Source: Luteimonas salinisoli
GTDB lineage: Bacteria; Pseudomonadota; Gammaproteobacteria; Xanthomonadales; Xanthomonadaceae
DNA: 64,000 nt
Direction of reading: 5' to 3'
Assembly (NCBI RefSeq): GCF_013425525.1
Contig: NZ_JACCKA010000091.1
Span: 24,881-88,880, forward strand
Shown: piece by piece, positions 30,024 through 37,780 of the stretch
Layout of the letters: every line of letters starts with the position of its first letter
How positions within the stretch are numbered: the stretch's first letter is position 1
The notes under the pieces: model-generated
Seen by the model: only the letters and a program-made list of their open reading frames with translations
What the model was told of the DNA's origin: nothing
Database searches by the model: none
Made by a program: the position numbers and the translations under genes

Positions 30024-32311
30024 GCCGGTGCTCCGGCAGCGGCGGCGCCGTCGCCGCGCCCGGCGAAGCTGCGCAGGGCGCTCACCGCGGCCTGCCAGGC
30101 GCGATCGACCAGGCGCCCGCGTTGCGCGGTGACCAGCCGTGCCTGGCCGCTGGCGAACATGCGCGACAGGCTGTCCAGCGATTGCTCGTCGACGCGCTGG
30201 CCGCGCTGGTTGACGAACAGGGCATTGTCGGTGAGCGGGCTGTACCAGGACAGGCGCCGTCGGATCACGTCGCCCTGCTGGTTGGTGACGAACTCGATCC
30301 AGGCGCCGAACGGCATCACCCGCAATTGTTCGTAGTGGGCCTGTTCGACCGGCGTGCGCGGCGGCAGTTTCGGTCGCGCCGCCTTGGCCTTGTCCTCGCC
30401 CAGGCGCACCCGCGCCTTGAGCTTGACCGCCAGCTCGGTACGCGAGGCCGGATCGTCGTCCTCGTCGTCGACGTGGCCGGTGAGCCGCTGCGCGATGACC
30501 GTCGCCTCCTCGCCGTGGTAGCCGACCAGCCCGAGCGAGGTCTCGACGTGGCCGCCGAGTTCCGGATCGGCGGCCGGCCGTTCCTGGGTGCAGGCGGCGA
30601 TGATGCTGCGGGTGGCGTCGAGCTGCTGCCGCCAGCTGTCGGAGTCCTCGCCATGGCGCAGCAGGGTGAGGGTCAGCACGTCCGCCCAGGCCTGGTTGAG
30701 CAGGGCGCGCACGAACTTGGGCAGGCGCTGGTCGCCGATGGCCTGTTCGAGTGCCTCGCCGGCGCGCATCTTGGCGACTTCCAGCTTCTCCTTGCCGCGG
30801 GCGGCCTCGACGTGGCGCCGTTCCAGCATCTCCGCCTTGCGCACCTGCACCTGCAGGTGTTCCTGCAGCTGGCTGTTGGCCTCGGAGAACACCGCGGGAT
30901 CGTCGTCGAACCGTTCGACCACGTCGGCCACCACCTGGCGCATCGGCTGCACCAGCTGCGGGTCGAGCTCGTTGCGGTCCATCCAGCGCGCCGCGCTCTC
31001 CGCCACCGTATTGAGCAACTGCCGGGCGGGATGGTCCGCGTGCAGGAAGAATGCCCGGTCCCGCAGCGCCACCCGCAGCAGAGGCAGTTGCAGCTCGCGG
31101 ACCAGGGCCGAGGTCGGGGCGTCGGCGCGGATTTCGTTCTCGATCTGGCCGTACAGCAGGCCCAGCAGTTCGAACGTGTCGTTGTCCTCCGGCGCCAGCG
31201 CGGCGCCGGCGCCGCGTTGCTGGCGCGTCCGGGCCAGGACCGCCTGCTTGATCTCCGCGACGCCCCCGCGGCCCTTGGCCGACGAGGGTTGCCGCTGCAG
31301 GGTCTTGAGCGCGTCGATCAGGTCGGGCGTGCTCAGTTGCTGGCGGCTTTGCGGCGGGGGTTCCGAGCGCAGCTTGCCGATCAGTTCGCGGCGGCCGGAC
31401 AGCAGCTGCTGGAGCATGGCGAACGCCGAGTCGTCGTCGTCGCGCTCGGCGGGCGGGCGGGCTTCGCCCATCCACGCGGTATGCGGTCGCAGCGCTTCCG
31501 GCAGCGCAGGGCCGGACTTGGGCGCCGGCGGCTGCGCGCCACCCCGGGGTGCGGCCGTCCTGGTGCCGGTCGCCGGCGTCGCGGGCACCGGCTCGGCGGC
31601 GCCCGGGCGGGCCCGTACCGGCACGAAGGTCAGTGCCGGCAGTACCCCCTCGGCGGCCAGCAGGTCGTTGACGCGCTCGAGCAGCTGCGGGTAGCCGGCC
31701 ATCACCTGGCGGTCGAACATCCGGTACAGCAGCAGCCGTGCGTCGTAGTTGATCTCCAGGTCCACCGCGGCGTTGCGCATGGTGCGGCACAGCGTCTGCG
31801 GCCCCAGCGGCAGGCGTCCCGCATCGAATGCGGGCGCGCCGGCGAGCACGCCGAAGCGCTGCCCGAGCAGGTGCAGGGCGAGGGTGGCGCGGTTCTCCTG
31901 GCGGCTGGCCACCTCGCGCAGCACGGTGTCCTCGTCCATCACCGTGTCCTCGACCAGGGCCAGGTTGCGGAAGCTGATTTCCTCGCCGCCGCGCGCCGCA
32001 GGCGCCTCGCCCGGACTGCGCACGCCGGCCAGCGCCGACTCCAGCTCCACCATGAAGCGCGGCACCAGGTCGGCACGGTTGAGGCGGAAGCTGCGCAGGG
32101 CCTGCATGTAGCCGGATTCCGAGCCCGGGTTGCGGGCCACGTCGGCGAGCCGGAACAGTTCGCGCTCGAATTCCTGGAGCATCCGGCCCATGCCGTGGTC
32201 GAGCTCCTCGGACAGCAGCGCCAGCGTGCGTTCCAGGATCCGGCGCACGCGCGCCGGAAGCCCGGCCGAAGCCAGGCTGCGCGGGTTGCCGGTGTCCCGG
32301 AGTGTGGTCAT
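30020..32311 (-). CDS. DUF1631 family protein
   Basis: A 763-residue cytoplasmic protein of the DUF1631 family (named thymidine phosphorylase in some databases without support). It is largely helical with charged linkers. Visible blocks are LERTLALLSEELDHGMGRMLQEFERELFRLAD, RMFDRQVMAGYPQLLERVNDLL, DVVERFDDDPAVFSEANSQLQEHL and the C-terminal WIEFVTNQQGDVIRRRLSWYSPLTDNALFVNQRG, which reads like a PilZ-associated or DUF1631-specific domain. The start MTTLRDTGNPRS is 20 residues inside a longer frame with a non-native lead. It overlaps the PilZ gene, hinting at a c-di-GMP-related role. Function is not known. Confidence 0.86.
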   Translation of the reverse strand: MTTLRDTGNPRSLASAGLPARVRRILERTLALLSEELDHGMGRMLQEFERELFRLADVARNPGSESGYMQALRSFRLNRADLVPRFMVELESALAGVRSPGEAPAARGGEEISFRNLALVEDTVMDEDTVLREVASRQENRATLALHLLGQRFGVLAGAPAFDAGRLPLGPQTLCRTMRNAAVDLEINYDARLLLYRMFDRQVMAGYPQLLERVNDLLAAEGVLPALTFVPVRARPGAAEPVPATPATGTRTAAPRGGAQPPAPKSGPALPEALRPHTAWMGEARPPAERDDDDSAFAMLQQLLSGRRELIGKLRSEPPPQSRQQLSTPDLIDALKTLQRQPSSAKGRGGVAEIKQAVLARTRQQRGAGAALAPEDNDTFELLGLLYGQIENEIRADAPTSALVRELQLPLLRVALRDRAFFLHADHPARQLLNTVAESAARWMDRNELDPQLVQPMRQVVADVVERFDDDPAVFSEANSQLQEHLQVQVRKAEMLERRHVEAARGKEKLEVAKMRAGEALEQAIGDQRLPKFVRALLNQAWADVLTLTLLRHGEDSDSWRQQLDATRSIIAACTQERPAADPELGGHVETSLGLVGYHGEEATVIAQRLTGHVDDEDDDPASRTELAVKLKARVRLGEDKAKAARPKLPPRTPVEQAHYEQLRVMPFGAWIEFVTNQQGDVIRRRLSWYSPLTDNALFVNQRGQRVDEQSLDSLSRMFASGQARLVTAQRGRLVDRAWQAAVSALRSFAGRGDGAAAAGAPA

Positions 32312-32404
32312 GGGGCGGCCGCGAATGCGGAGTCGGTCACGATTCTTACCACGCCTCGCGGCTGCGGCCAACCGTCGTCATGCGCGCGCAGGCGCGTTCC
32401 GCCC

Positions 32405-33598
32405 TCAGCGGTCGCGCTCCGGCCCGGTGGATGGTCCCGTGCCGGACTCCGGCAGGAACAGCTGCATGACGTCATTGGCGAAGCGCCCCCCCAGCGCGGT
32501 CGGAAGTATGCGCCCGCCTTCCTCGATGAGCCAGCCGCGCCGGCGCGCCTGCTCAAGCGGGGCCTGGATCGCCGTGCGGGGCAGGCCGGTGCGCGCCTCG
32601 AAGTCGCCGGGCAGGAAGCCTTCGCGCAGCCGCAGCACGTTGAGCATGTACTCGAACGGTCGCTGCGCCGGCTCGACCGCATCGTCGCCGCCGAGGGCCG
32701 GCGCGCCGCCCGCGGTCGCCAGCCAGGCGGTGGGGTGGCGGACGCGCCAGCGCCGGCGGATCGACTGGGCGGCGCCGAGGGTCAACTTGCCGTGGGCGCC
32801 GGCGCCGATGCCGATGTAGTCGCCGTAGCGCCAGTAGTTGAGGTTGTGAACGCACTCTTGACCCGGGCGCGCATACGCGGATGTCTCGTACTGGGCGTAG
32901 CCGGCCGCCGCCAGCAGAGCCTGGCAGCGCTCCTGCATGTCCCAGGCGAGGTCTTCGTCCGGCAGGTCCGGCGGCGGCCGAGCGGCGAAGACGGTATTGG
33001 GCTCCAGGGTGAGCTGGTAGTGCGAGACGTGCGCCGGCGCCAGCGCCAGCGCGAGCTCGAGATCGCGCTCGGCCATCGCCAGCGACTGCGCGGGCAGGGC
33101 GTACATGAGGTCGAGGTTGAGGTTGTCGTAGCCGGCATCCTGGGCCAGCTTCACCGCCGCTTCGGCATCGGCGCCGTCGTGGATGCGGCCGAGCCTGCGC
33201 AGGCAGCCGTCGTCGAAGCTCTGGACGCCGAAGCTGATGCGGTTGACCCCGGCGGCACGGTAGTCCCCGAAGCGGCCGTGCTCGGCGGTTCCGGGATTGG
33301 TTTCCAGGGTGATCTCCAGCCCGGGCGCGAAGCGCAGCCGAGCGGCGGCGCCCTGCAGGAAGCGATCGATTGCCGCCGCGGGGAACAGGCTCGGGGTGCC
33401 ACCACCGAAAAACACCGAATGCACGGTGCGTCCCCAGGCGAGGGGCAGGTCGTGTTCGAGATCGGCGAGCAGCGCGTCGACATAGGCGTCGAACGGCAGG
33501 GCGCTGCGCGCCTGGTGCGAGTTGAAGTCGCAGTAGGGGCATTTGCGCACGCACCAGGGCAGGTGCACATAGAGCGACAGCGGCGGTGCGGTCAGCAT
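32405..33598 (-). CDS. hemW: Haem chaperone HemW (radical SAM)
   Basis: A 397-residue radical SAM protein related to HemN but with the HemW N-terminal shape. The cluster motif is WCVRKCPYCDF (CxxxCxxC, residues about 16-23). FFGGGTPSLFPAAAIDRFL and ETNPGTAEHGRFGDYRAAGVNRISFGVQSF follow, then the HemW-type tail LNYWRYGDYIGIGAGAHGKL. It lacks the extra N-terminal extension of HemN. HemW delivers haem to membrane proteins and is not a coproporphyrinogen oxidase. The ATG overlaps the ABM-fold gene upstream by 7 bases. Position downstream of rdgB is classical (rdgB-hemW). Confidence 0.93.
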   Translation of the reverse strand: MLTAPPLSLYVHLPWCVRKCPYCDFNSHQARSALPFDAYVDALLADLEHDLPLAWGRTVHSVFFGGGTPSLFPAAAIDRFLQGAAARLRFAPGLEITLETNPGTAEHGRFGDYRAAGVNRISFGVQSFDDGCLRRLGRIHDGADAEAAVKLAQDAGYDNLNLDLMYALPAQSLAMAERDLELALALAPAHVSHYQLTLEPNTVFAARPPPDLPDEDLAWDMQERCQALLAAAGYAQYETSAYARPGQECVHNLNYWRYGDYIGIGAGAHGKLTLGAAQSIRRRWRVRHPTAWLATAGGAPALGGDDAVEPAQRPFEYMLNVLRLREGFLPGDFEARTGLPRTAIQAPLEQARRRGWLIEEGGRILPTALGGRFANDVMQLFLPESGTGPSTGPERDR

Positions 33599-33891
33599 GG
33601 CGTCCGGTAGCGGCCGAGGCAGCGCTCGTGCTCGGTCAGCGCATCCCCCTCGGCGTCGATCCGGGCATAGGCCTCGCGCGAAGCCTCCAGGCAGGCCGCG
33701 TAGGCCGCCTCCGAGTCCCAGCGGTCGATCGTCACCCACGGCCCGGTGCCGGTATCGACCAGGAGCTCGGTGCCGAGGTAGCCCGCATACTCCCGGAACA
33801 GCGTCGCCCAGCCGCCCTGCGGGCCATGGAGGGCGCGGAACGCGTCCTCGGCACCGGGACGGACCTGGTATTGCCAGATGATCACGAACAT
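33592..33891 (-). CDS. Antibiotic biosynthesis monooxygenase (ABM)-fold protein
   Basis: A 99-residue dimeric alpha/beta barrel protein, ABM superfamily. MFVIIWQYQVRPGAEDAFRALHG is the first strand and helix; WVTIDRWDSEAAYAACLEAS is the characteristic second half. The superfamily includes quinol monooxygenases and IsdG-like haem-degrading enzymes, but the residues that bind haem in IsdG are not identifiable here. It overlaps rdgB by 10 bases and hemW by 7, wedging into a conserved pair. An oxygenase role or a haem-handling role are both guesses; the family assignment is firm, activity is not. Confidence 0.82.
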   Translation of the reverse strand: MFVIIWQYQVRPGAEDAFRALHGPQGGWATLFREYAGYLGTELLVDTGTGPWVTIDRWDSEAAYAACLEASREAYARIDAEGDALTEHERCLGRYRTPC

Positions 33892-34499
33892 GGCGGCTCC
33901 CCCTGGTCGAACGCGCCGGACAGCAGCGGCCGCAGTGCCGCCAGGGCGCGGCCGCGGTGGCTGATGCGGTGCTTGCGCGCCGGTTCGAGCTCGGCGGCGG
34001 ACAGCCCGGAGCCGGGATCGAGGAACACCGGATCGTAGCCGAATCCGCCGGTGCCGCGGGGCGCCTCCAGGATCCGGCCCCGCCAGCTTCCCTCGGCGAT
34101 CAGCGGCCGCGGGTCGTGCGCATGGCGCAGCACCACGATCACCGCATGGAAACAGGCGCTGCGGCGCGGAGCAGGCACCCCGGCCAGCGCCGCGAGCAGC
34201 GCGGCGATGTTCGCCGCGTCGTCGCCGTGGCCTCCGGCATAGCGGGCCGAGTACAGCCCCGGGGCGCCGTCCAGCGCATCGACGCAGAGGCCGGAATCGT
34301 CGGCGAGCGCCGGCAGCCCGGTGGCGCGCGCGGCATTGCGCGCCTTGAGCACGGCGTTCTCGACGAAGCTGAGGCCGGTTTCCTCGACGTCGCGCACGCC
34401 CAGTTCGCCCTGGGCGACGAACTCGATGCCATCGTCGCCGAGCAGGTCGCGGAACTCGGCCAGCTTGCCGCGGTTGCCGCTGGCGATCACAAGCTTCAC
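33882..34499 (-). CDS. rdgB: Non-canonical purine NTP pyrophosphatase (ITP/XTP)
   Basis: A 205-residue nucleotide-pool sanitiser that hydrolyses ITP, XTP and dITP to monophosphates. It starts MKLVIASGNRGKLAEF with the SGNxxK phosphate-binding motif. Further motifs are ETGLSFVENAVLKARNAA, LADDSGLCVDALDGAPGLYSARYAG and GGFGYDPVF, then ISHRGRAL. All are in RdgB/HAM1 order, so the enzyme looks active. It precedes hemW through the ABM gene and follows the rph region with a 177-base gap in which I see no gene. Confidence 0.96.
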   Translation of the reverse strand: MKLVIASGNRGKLAEFRDLLGDDGIEFVAQGELGVRDVEETGLSFVENAVLKARNAARATGLPALADDSGLCVDALDGAPGLYSARYAGGHGDDAANIAALLAALAGVPAPRRSACFHAVIVVLRHAHDPRPLIAEGSWRGRILEAPRGTGGFGYDPVFLDPGSGLSAAELEPARKHRISHRGRALAALRPLLSGAFDQGEPPCS

Positions 34500-34676
34500 G
34501 GGCGCAGCCGCCGCGGTTCCGGGCGCTTTCCGCGCGTCGGCGGCGAGCCCTCCGGCCGCGTCGGGCCCCGCACGTGCACGTTCCTTGCGAATCCGGCGTC
34601 GCAGCCGTCCACCGCCACGGCCCCCGGCGCCGGCCGGATCATCGCCGCGCCCCGCCGGCCCGCGCGGCAGTCGCGC

Positions 34677-35402
34677 TCACCGCGCCAGCGCCTCGCGCTG
34701 CATGGCGACCAGTTCGGTCACGCCGGCGGCGGCCAGTGCGGTCATCGCGTCGAGTTCCTCGCGCCTGAATGCATGTCCCTCGGCGGTGCCCTGCAGTTCG
34801 ATGAAGCCGCCGCCGTCGTTCATGACCACGTTCATGTCGGTGTCGCAGTCGCTGTCCTCGGCGTAGTCAAGGTCGAGTACCGGCACGCCGCGCCAGACGC
34901 CGACCGAGACGGCCGCGACCGCGCCGAATACCGGGTCGCGGGTGATCTCGCGGCGCGCCTGCAGCCAGCGCACCGCGTCGACCAGGGCCACGTAGGCACC
35001 GGTGATCGCCGCGGTGCGGGTGCCGCCGTCGGCCTGCAGCACGTCGCAGTCGAGGGTGATGGTGCGCTCGCCCAGCAGTTTGCGGTCGACGCAGGCGCGC
35101 AGCGAGCGGCCGATCAATCGCTGGATCTCCAGGGTGCGTCCGCCCTGCTTGCCGCGCGCGGCCTCGCGGTCGCTGCGGGTATGGGTGGCGCGCGGCAGCA
35201 TGCCGTATTCGGCCGTCACCCAGCCTTCGCCCTTGCCGCGCAGGAACGCCGGCACGCGGTTTTCGACGCTCGCGGTGCAGAGCACCCGGGTCTGCCCGAA
35301 GCAGACCAGCACCGAGCCTTCGGCGTGCGCCGTGTAGCCGCGCTCGATGCCGATGTCGCGCAGCTGGTCCGGCGCGCGGCCGCTGGGACGGGAAATGGTC
35401 AT
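34677..35402 (-). CDS. rph: Ribonuclease PH
   Basis: A 241-residue phosphorolytic 3'-5' exoribonuclease that trims tRNA 3' ends. It starts [33 protein letters not shown] and continues with [47 protein letters not shown], which includes the phosphate-binding basic patch. [20 protein letters not shown] and [17 protein letters not shown] follow. Length and motifs are complete, so unlike in some E. coli K-12 strains the gene is not truncated. It is divergent from yicC with 98 bases between, the standard rph/yicC arrangement. Confidence 0.96.
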   Translation of the reverse strand: MTISRPSGRAPDQLRDIGIERGYTAHAEGSVLVCFGQTRVLCTASVENRVPAFLRGKGEGWVTAEYGMLPRATHTRSDREAARGKQGGRTLEIQRLIGRSLRACVDRKLLGERTITLDCDVLQADGGTRTAAITGAYVALVDAVRWLQARREITRDPVFGAVAAVSVGVWRGVPVLDLDYAEDSDCDTDMNVVMNDGGGFIELQGTAEGHAFRREELDAMTALAAAGVTELVAMQREALAR

Positions 35403-35500
35403 GCAGGAATACCGGGCTGCGGGCGGGAAAGTCTAGCAGTCCGTCACATGCCCGGGGCGCGGATGGCATACTGCCGGGCCGCCCTGCAGCCCGGACCCGC

Positions 35501-36361
35501 ATGACCAGAAGCATGACCGCCTACGCCTCGGGCGAGCGCGCCACGCCCTGGGGCACGCTGGGATGCGAACTGCGCGGGGTCAACCACCGCTTCCTCGAAC
35601 TGGGAGTGCGCGCGCCGGACGAGCTGCGCGCTTTCGAGCCGCTGCTGCGCGAACGGGTGGCGACCCAGGTCTCGCGCGGCAAGCTGGACCTGGCGCTGCG
35701 CCTGCGTCCGGCGGAAGGCGCGGACTCGCTGCAGGTGAACACGGCGATGCTCGACCAGCTGGCGGCCCTTGCCGACACCCTGGACCGGCGCCTGCCCACG
35801 CTGCGCACCGAACTGACCGCGCTGCTGCAGTTCCCCGGGTTGCTGCAGTCGCGCGACGTCGATCCGGCCGCCATGCAGGCCGAGGCCATGGCCCTGCTGG
35901 ACGAGGTGCTGGCGGCATTCGTGGCGGCGCGCGAGCGCGAGGGCGGAAAGCTCGCGGCCGCGATCGGCGAGCGCGTCGACGGCATCGCCAGGATCGCCGC
36001 GGAGGTGCGCACGATGATGCCGGCGATCCGCGAAGGCCAGCGCGCGCGGCTGGAGGCGCGCGTCGCCGACCTGGCACAGCCGCTCGATCCGGGACGCCTG
36101 GAGCAGGAACTGGTGCTGTGGCTGCAGAAGCTCGACGTCGACGAGGAGCTCGACCGGCTCGACAGCCACATCGACGAGATCCGCAGGGTGCTTGCACAGC
36201 GCGAACCGGTGGGCCGGCGGCTGGATTTTCTGCTGCAGGAGTTCAACCGCGAGGCCAACACCCTGGGGTCGAAATCGGTGGACCGCCGCACCTCCCAGGC
36301 CGCCGTCGATCTCAAGGTGCTGATCGACCAGGTACGCGAGCAGGTGCAGAATCTCGAGTAG
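35501..36361 (+). CDS. yicC: YicC family endoribonuclease-related protein
   Basis: A 286-residue YicC/YloC protein. The start TRSMTAYASGERATPWGTLGCELRGVNHRFLELGVRAPDELRAFEPLLRE is the family hallmark. It ends with FLLQEFNREANTLGSKSVD and VDLKVLIDQVREQVQNLE, the DUF1732 domain. E. coli YicC has been reported to take part in RNA decay, with ribonuclease activity. The adjacent gmk is in the same direction; palindrome B separates them by 132 bases. ATG at 35501 and ATG at 35513 are both possible; the first gives the fuller N-terminus. Confidence 0.93.
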   Translation: MTRSMTAYASGERATPWGTLGCELRGVNHRFLELGVRAPDELRAFEPLLRERVATQVSRGKLDLALRLRPAEGADSLQVNTAMLDQLAALADTLDRRLPTLRTELTALLQFPGLLQSRDVDPAAMQAEAMALLDEVLAAFVAAREREGGKLAAAIGERVDGIARIAAEVRTMMPAIREGQRARLEARVADLAQPLDPGRLEQELVLWLQKLDVDEELDRLDSHIDEIRRVLAQREPVGRRLDFLLQEFNREANTLGSKSVDRRTSQAAVDLKVLIDQVREQVQNLE

Positions 36362-36362
36362 C

Positions 36363-36488
36363 GGGAATGGGGAATCGGGAATGGTGAGCAGCAAGAATAG
36401 AACGGGCCCGGAATGGGGGCGCAGCCGGCTGCGGCGGCGATCGCTGACCCCGTTTACCGATTCCCGATTCCCGATTTCCGATTCCCGG
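36363..36488. repeat. Heptad-repeat palindrome B (GGGAATC / GATTCCC)
   Basis: Starting 2 bases after the yicC stop, the left arm has GGGAATG-GGGAATC-GGGAATG. After a core of about 75 bases comes the right arm, GATTCCC repeated (GATTCCC, GATTCCC, GATTTCC, GATTCCC) at 36460-36487. A further inverted repeat, GCAGCCGGCTGC, lies in the core. The right arm ends 6 bases before the gmk ATG and leaves no room for a normal ribosome-binding site outside it. Confidence 0.82.
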
Positions 36489-36493
36489 CCCTG

Positions 36494-37129
36494 ATGCGCG
36501 GAACCCTCTACATCGTCGCGGCGCCTTCCGGCGCCGGCAAGTCCAGCATCGTCAACGCCTGCCTGGCGCGCGATCGCGATATCTGCCTGTCGATCTCGTT
36601 CACCTCGCGCGCGCCGCGACCGGGCGAGCGGCACGCCGAGCACTACCATTTCATTGGTGCGGACGAGTTCCGGCGGATGATCGATGCCGGCGACTTCTTC
36701 GAGTACGCGCAGGTGCACGGCGACTGGAAGGGCACCGCCCGGCAATCGGTCGAGCCGCAGTTGGCGGCCGGGCGCGACGTGCTGTTGGAGATCGACTGGC
36801 AGGGCGCGCGCCAGGTGCGCAGGCAGGTGCCCGAGGCGGTCAGCATCTTCATCCTGCCGCCGTCGCGGGAGGCGCTGGAAGAGCGCATGCGCAAGCGCGG
36901 CCAGGACAGCGAGGAGGTCATCCGCCAGCGGCTGGCGGCAGCGCGCGAGGAGATGTCGCACCACGACGAATTCGATTACGTGATCGTCAACGAGGATTTC
37001 GCGACCGCCGTGGACGAAATGTGCGCCATCTTCGTCGCCAGCCGGCTGCGGCGGCCGCAACAGGCCGGCCGCCATGCGGCGCTGATCGCGGCGCTGCTGG
37101 CCGGATCCGCCGGGGAATACGCGCCCTAG
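36494..37129 (+). CDS. gmk: Guanylate kinase
   Basis: A 211-residue cytoplasmic enzyme phosphorylating GMP to GDP. The P-loop is APSGAGKSS (residues 9-17), followed by [20 protein letters not shown], the GMP-binding part. [19 protein letters not shown] sequence ([15 protein letters not shown]) and the lid [23 protein letters not shown] complete the fold. The ATG ([13 protein letters not shown]) follows directly on the heptad repeat; the longer frame upstream merely translates the repeat. It belongs to the run yicC-gmk-rpoZ-spoT. Confidence 0.97.
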   Translation: MRGTLYIVAAPSGAGKSSIVNACLARDRDICLSISFTSRAPRPGERHAEHYHFIGADEFRRMIDAGDFFEYAQVHGDWKGTARQSVEPQLAAGRDVLLEIDWQGARQVRRQVPEAVSIFILPPSREALEERMRKRGQDSEEVIRQRLAAAREEMSHHDEFDYVIVNEDFATAVDEMCAIFVASRLRRPQQAGRHAALIAALLAGSAGEYAP

Positions 37130-37184
37130 GCCGCTGCGCGACCGACAGGAATGGACCCAACTCTTTGATTTTCAAGGCCAAGCC

Positions 37185-37213
37185 TTGCGTTCCAGTGGCC
37201 GCTGGGCTATCGT
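37185..37213 (+). promoter_or_regulatory. Putative promoter of rpoZ
   Basis: TTGCGT (37185-37190) and TATCGT (37208-37213) are separated by 17 bases. They lie about 55 bases before rpoZ, after the gmk stop. Both boxes match sigma70 only moderately. Confidence 0.5.
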
Positions 37214-37268
37214 TCGCGGTCCCCTCAACCATCGTTCGCGCGACCCATCGGTCGCCCGGGAGCCCGCT

Positions 37269-37571
37269 ATGGCCCGCATTACCGTGGAAGACTGCCTCGA
37301 AGTGGTCGACAACCGTTTCGAACTGGTCATGATGGCCGCCAAGCGCGCGCGCCAGCTGGCCAACGGCGTCGAGGCGCAGCTGGACAACAGCGAGCACGAC
37401 GACAAGCCGACCGTGCTGGCGCTGCGCGAGATCGCCGCCCGCAGCATCGACGACGACTACATCGAGGCCGTGGACAAGGCCGAGCGCGAGCGCAAGGAGC
37501 GCGAGGCGCTGGAATGGGCCGCCGCCGAGGTGGTCGCCGACGACGATCTGTCCAAGGGCGACGACCTGTAG
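37269..37571 (+). CDS. rpoZ: RNA polymerase omega subunit
   Basis: A 100-residue subunit that binds RNA polymerase beta-prime and helps ppGpp sensing. It starts [33 protein letters not shown], the omega signature, with [13 protein letters not shown] following. The C-terminal tail is acidic and alpha-helical, as in relatives. The upstream frame from 37185 is not family-like. A rho-independent terminator lies 90 bases downstream, inside a heptad-repeat element, so transcription may end partly before spoT. Neighbours gmk and spoT are conserved. Confidence 0.96.
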   Translation: MARITVEDCLEVVDNRFELVMMAAKRARQLANGVEAQLDNSEHDDKPTVLALREIAARSIDDDYIEAVDKAERERKEREALEWAAAEVVADDDLSKGDDL

Positions 37572-37574
37572 GGC

Positions 37575-37752
37575 CGGGAAACGGGAAGCGGGAATCGGGA
37601 ATAGCGCCGGCGATTCGCGGACGCCCGTGCCGCCCCGTGGCACCCTCCCGGCCGAAATCGACGGCCCCGCTTCGCGGGGCCGTAGTTTTTTGGGGCCGGG
37701 AGAGGGTGGGCGGGCGGGTGCGCATTCGCGATTTCCCATTCCCTATTCCCCA
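37575..37752. repeat. Heptad-repeat palindrome C flanking a terminator
   Basis: The left arm (37575-37603) reads GGGAAAC-GGGAAGC-GGGAATC-GGGAATA. The right arm (37726-37752) carries the complements ATTTCCC-ATTCCCT-ATTCCCC. Unlike the other elements, the interior contains a complete intrinsic terminator (37662-37691). The element starts 4 bases after the rpoZ stop and ends 28 bases before spoT. Confidence 0.8.
37662..37691 (+). terminator. Intrinsic terminator after rpoZ
   Basis: The stem CGGCCCCGC / GCGGGGCCG (37662-37682) with loop TTC is followed by TAGTTTTTT. It lies 91 bases past rpoZ and upstream of spoT, and would limit read-through into spoT. Confidence 0.88.
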
Positions 37753-37780
37753 TCGCCGGCCTTCGCTTTAGGCTCGCCGG

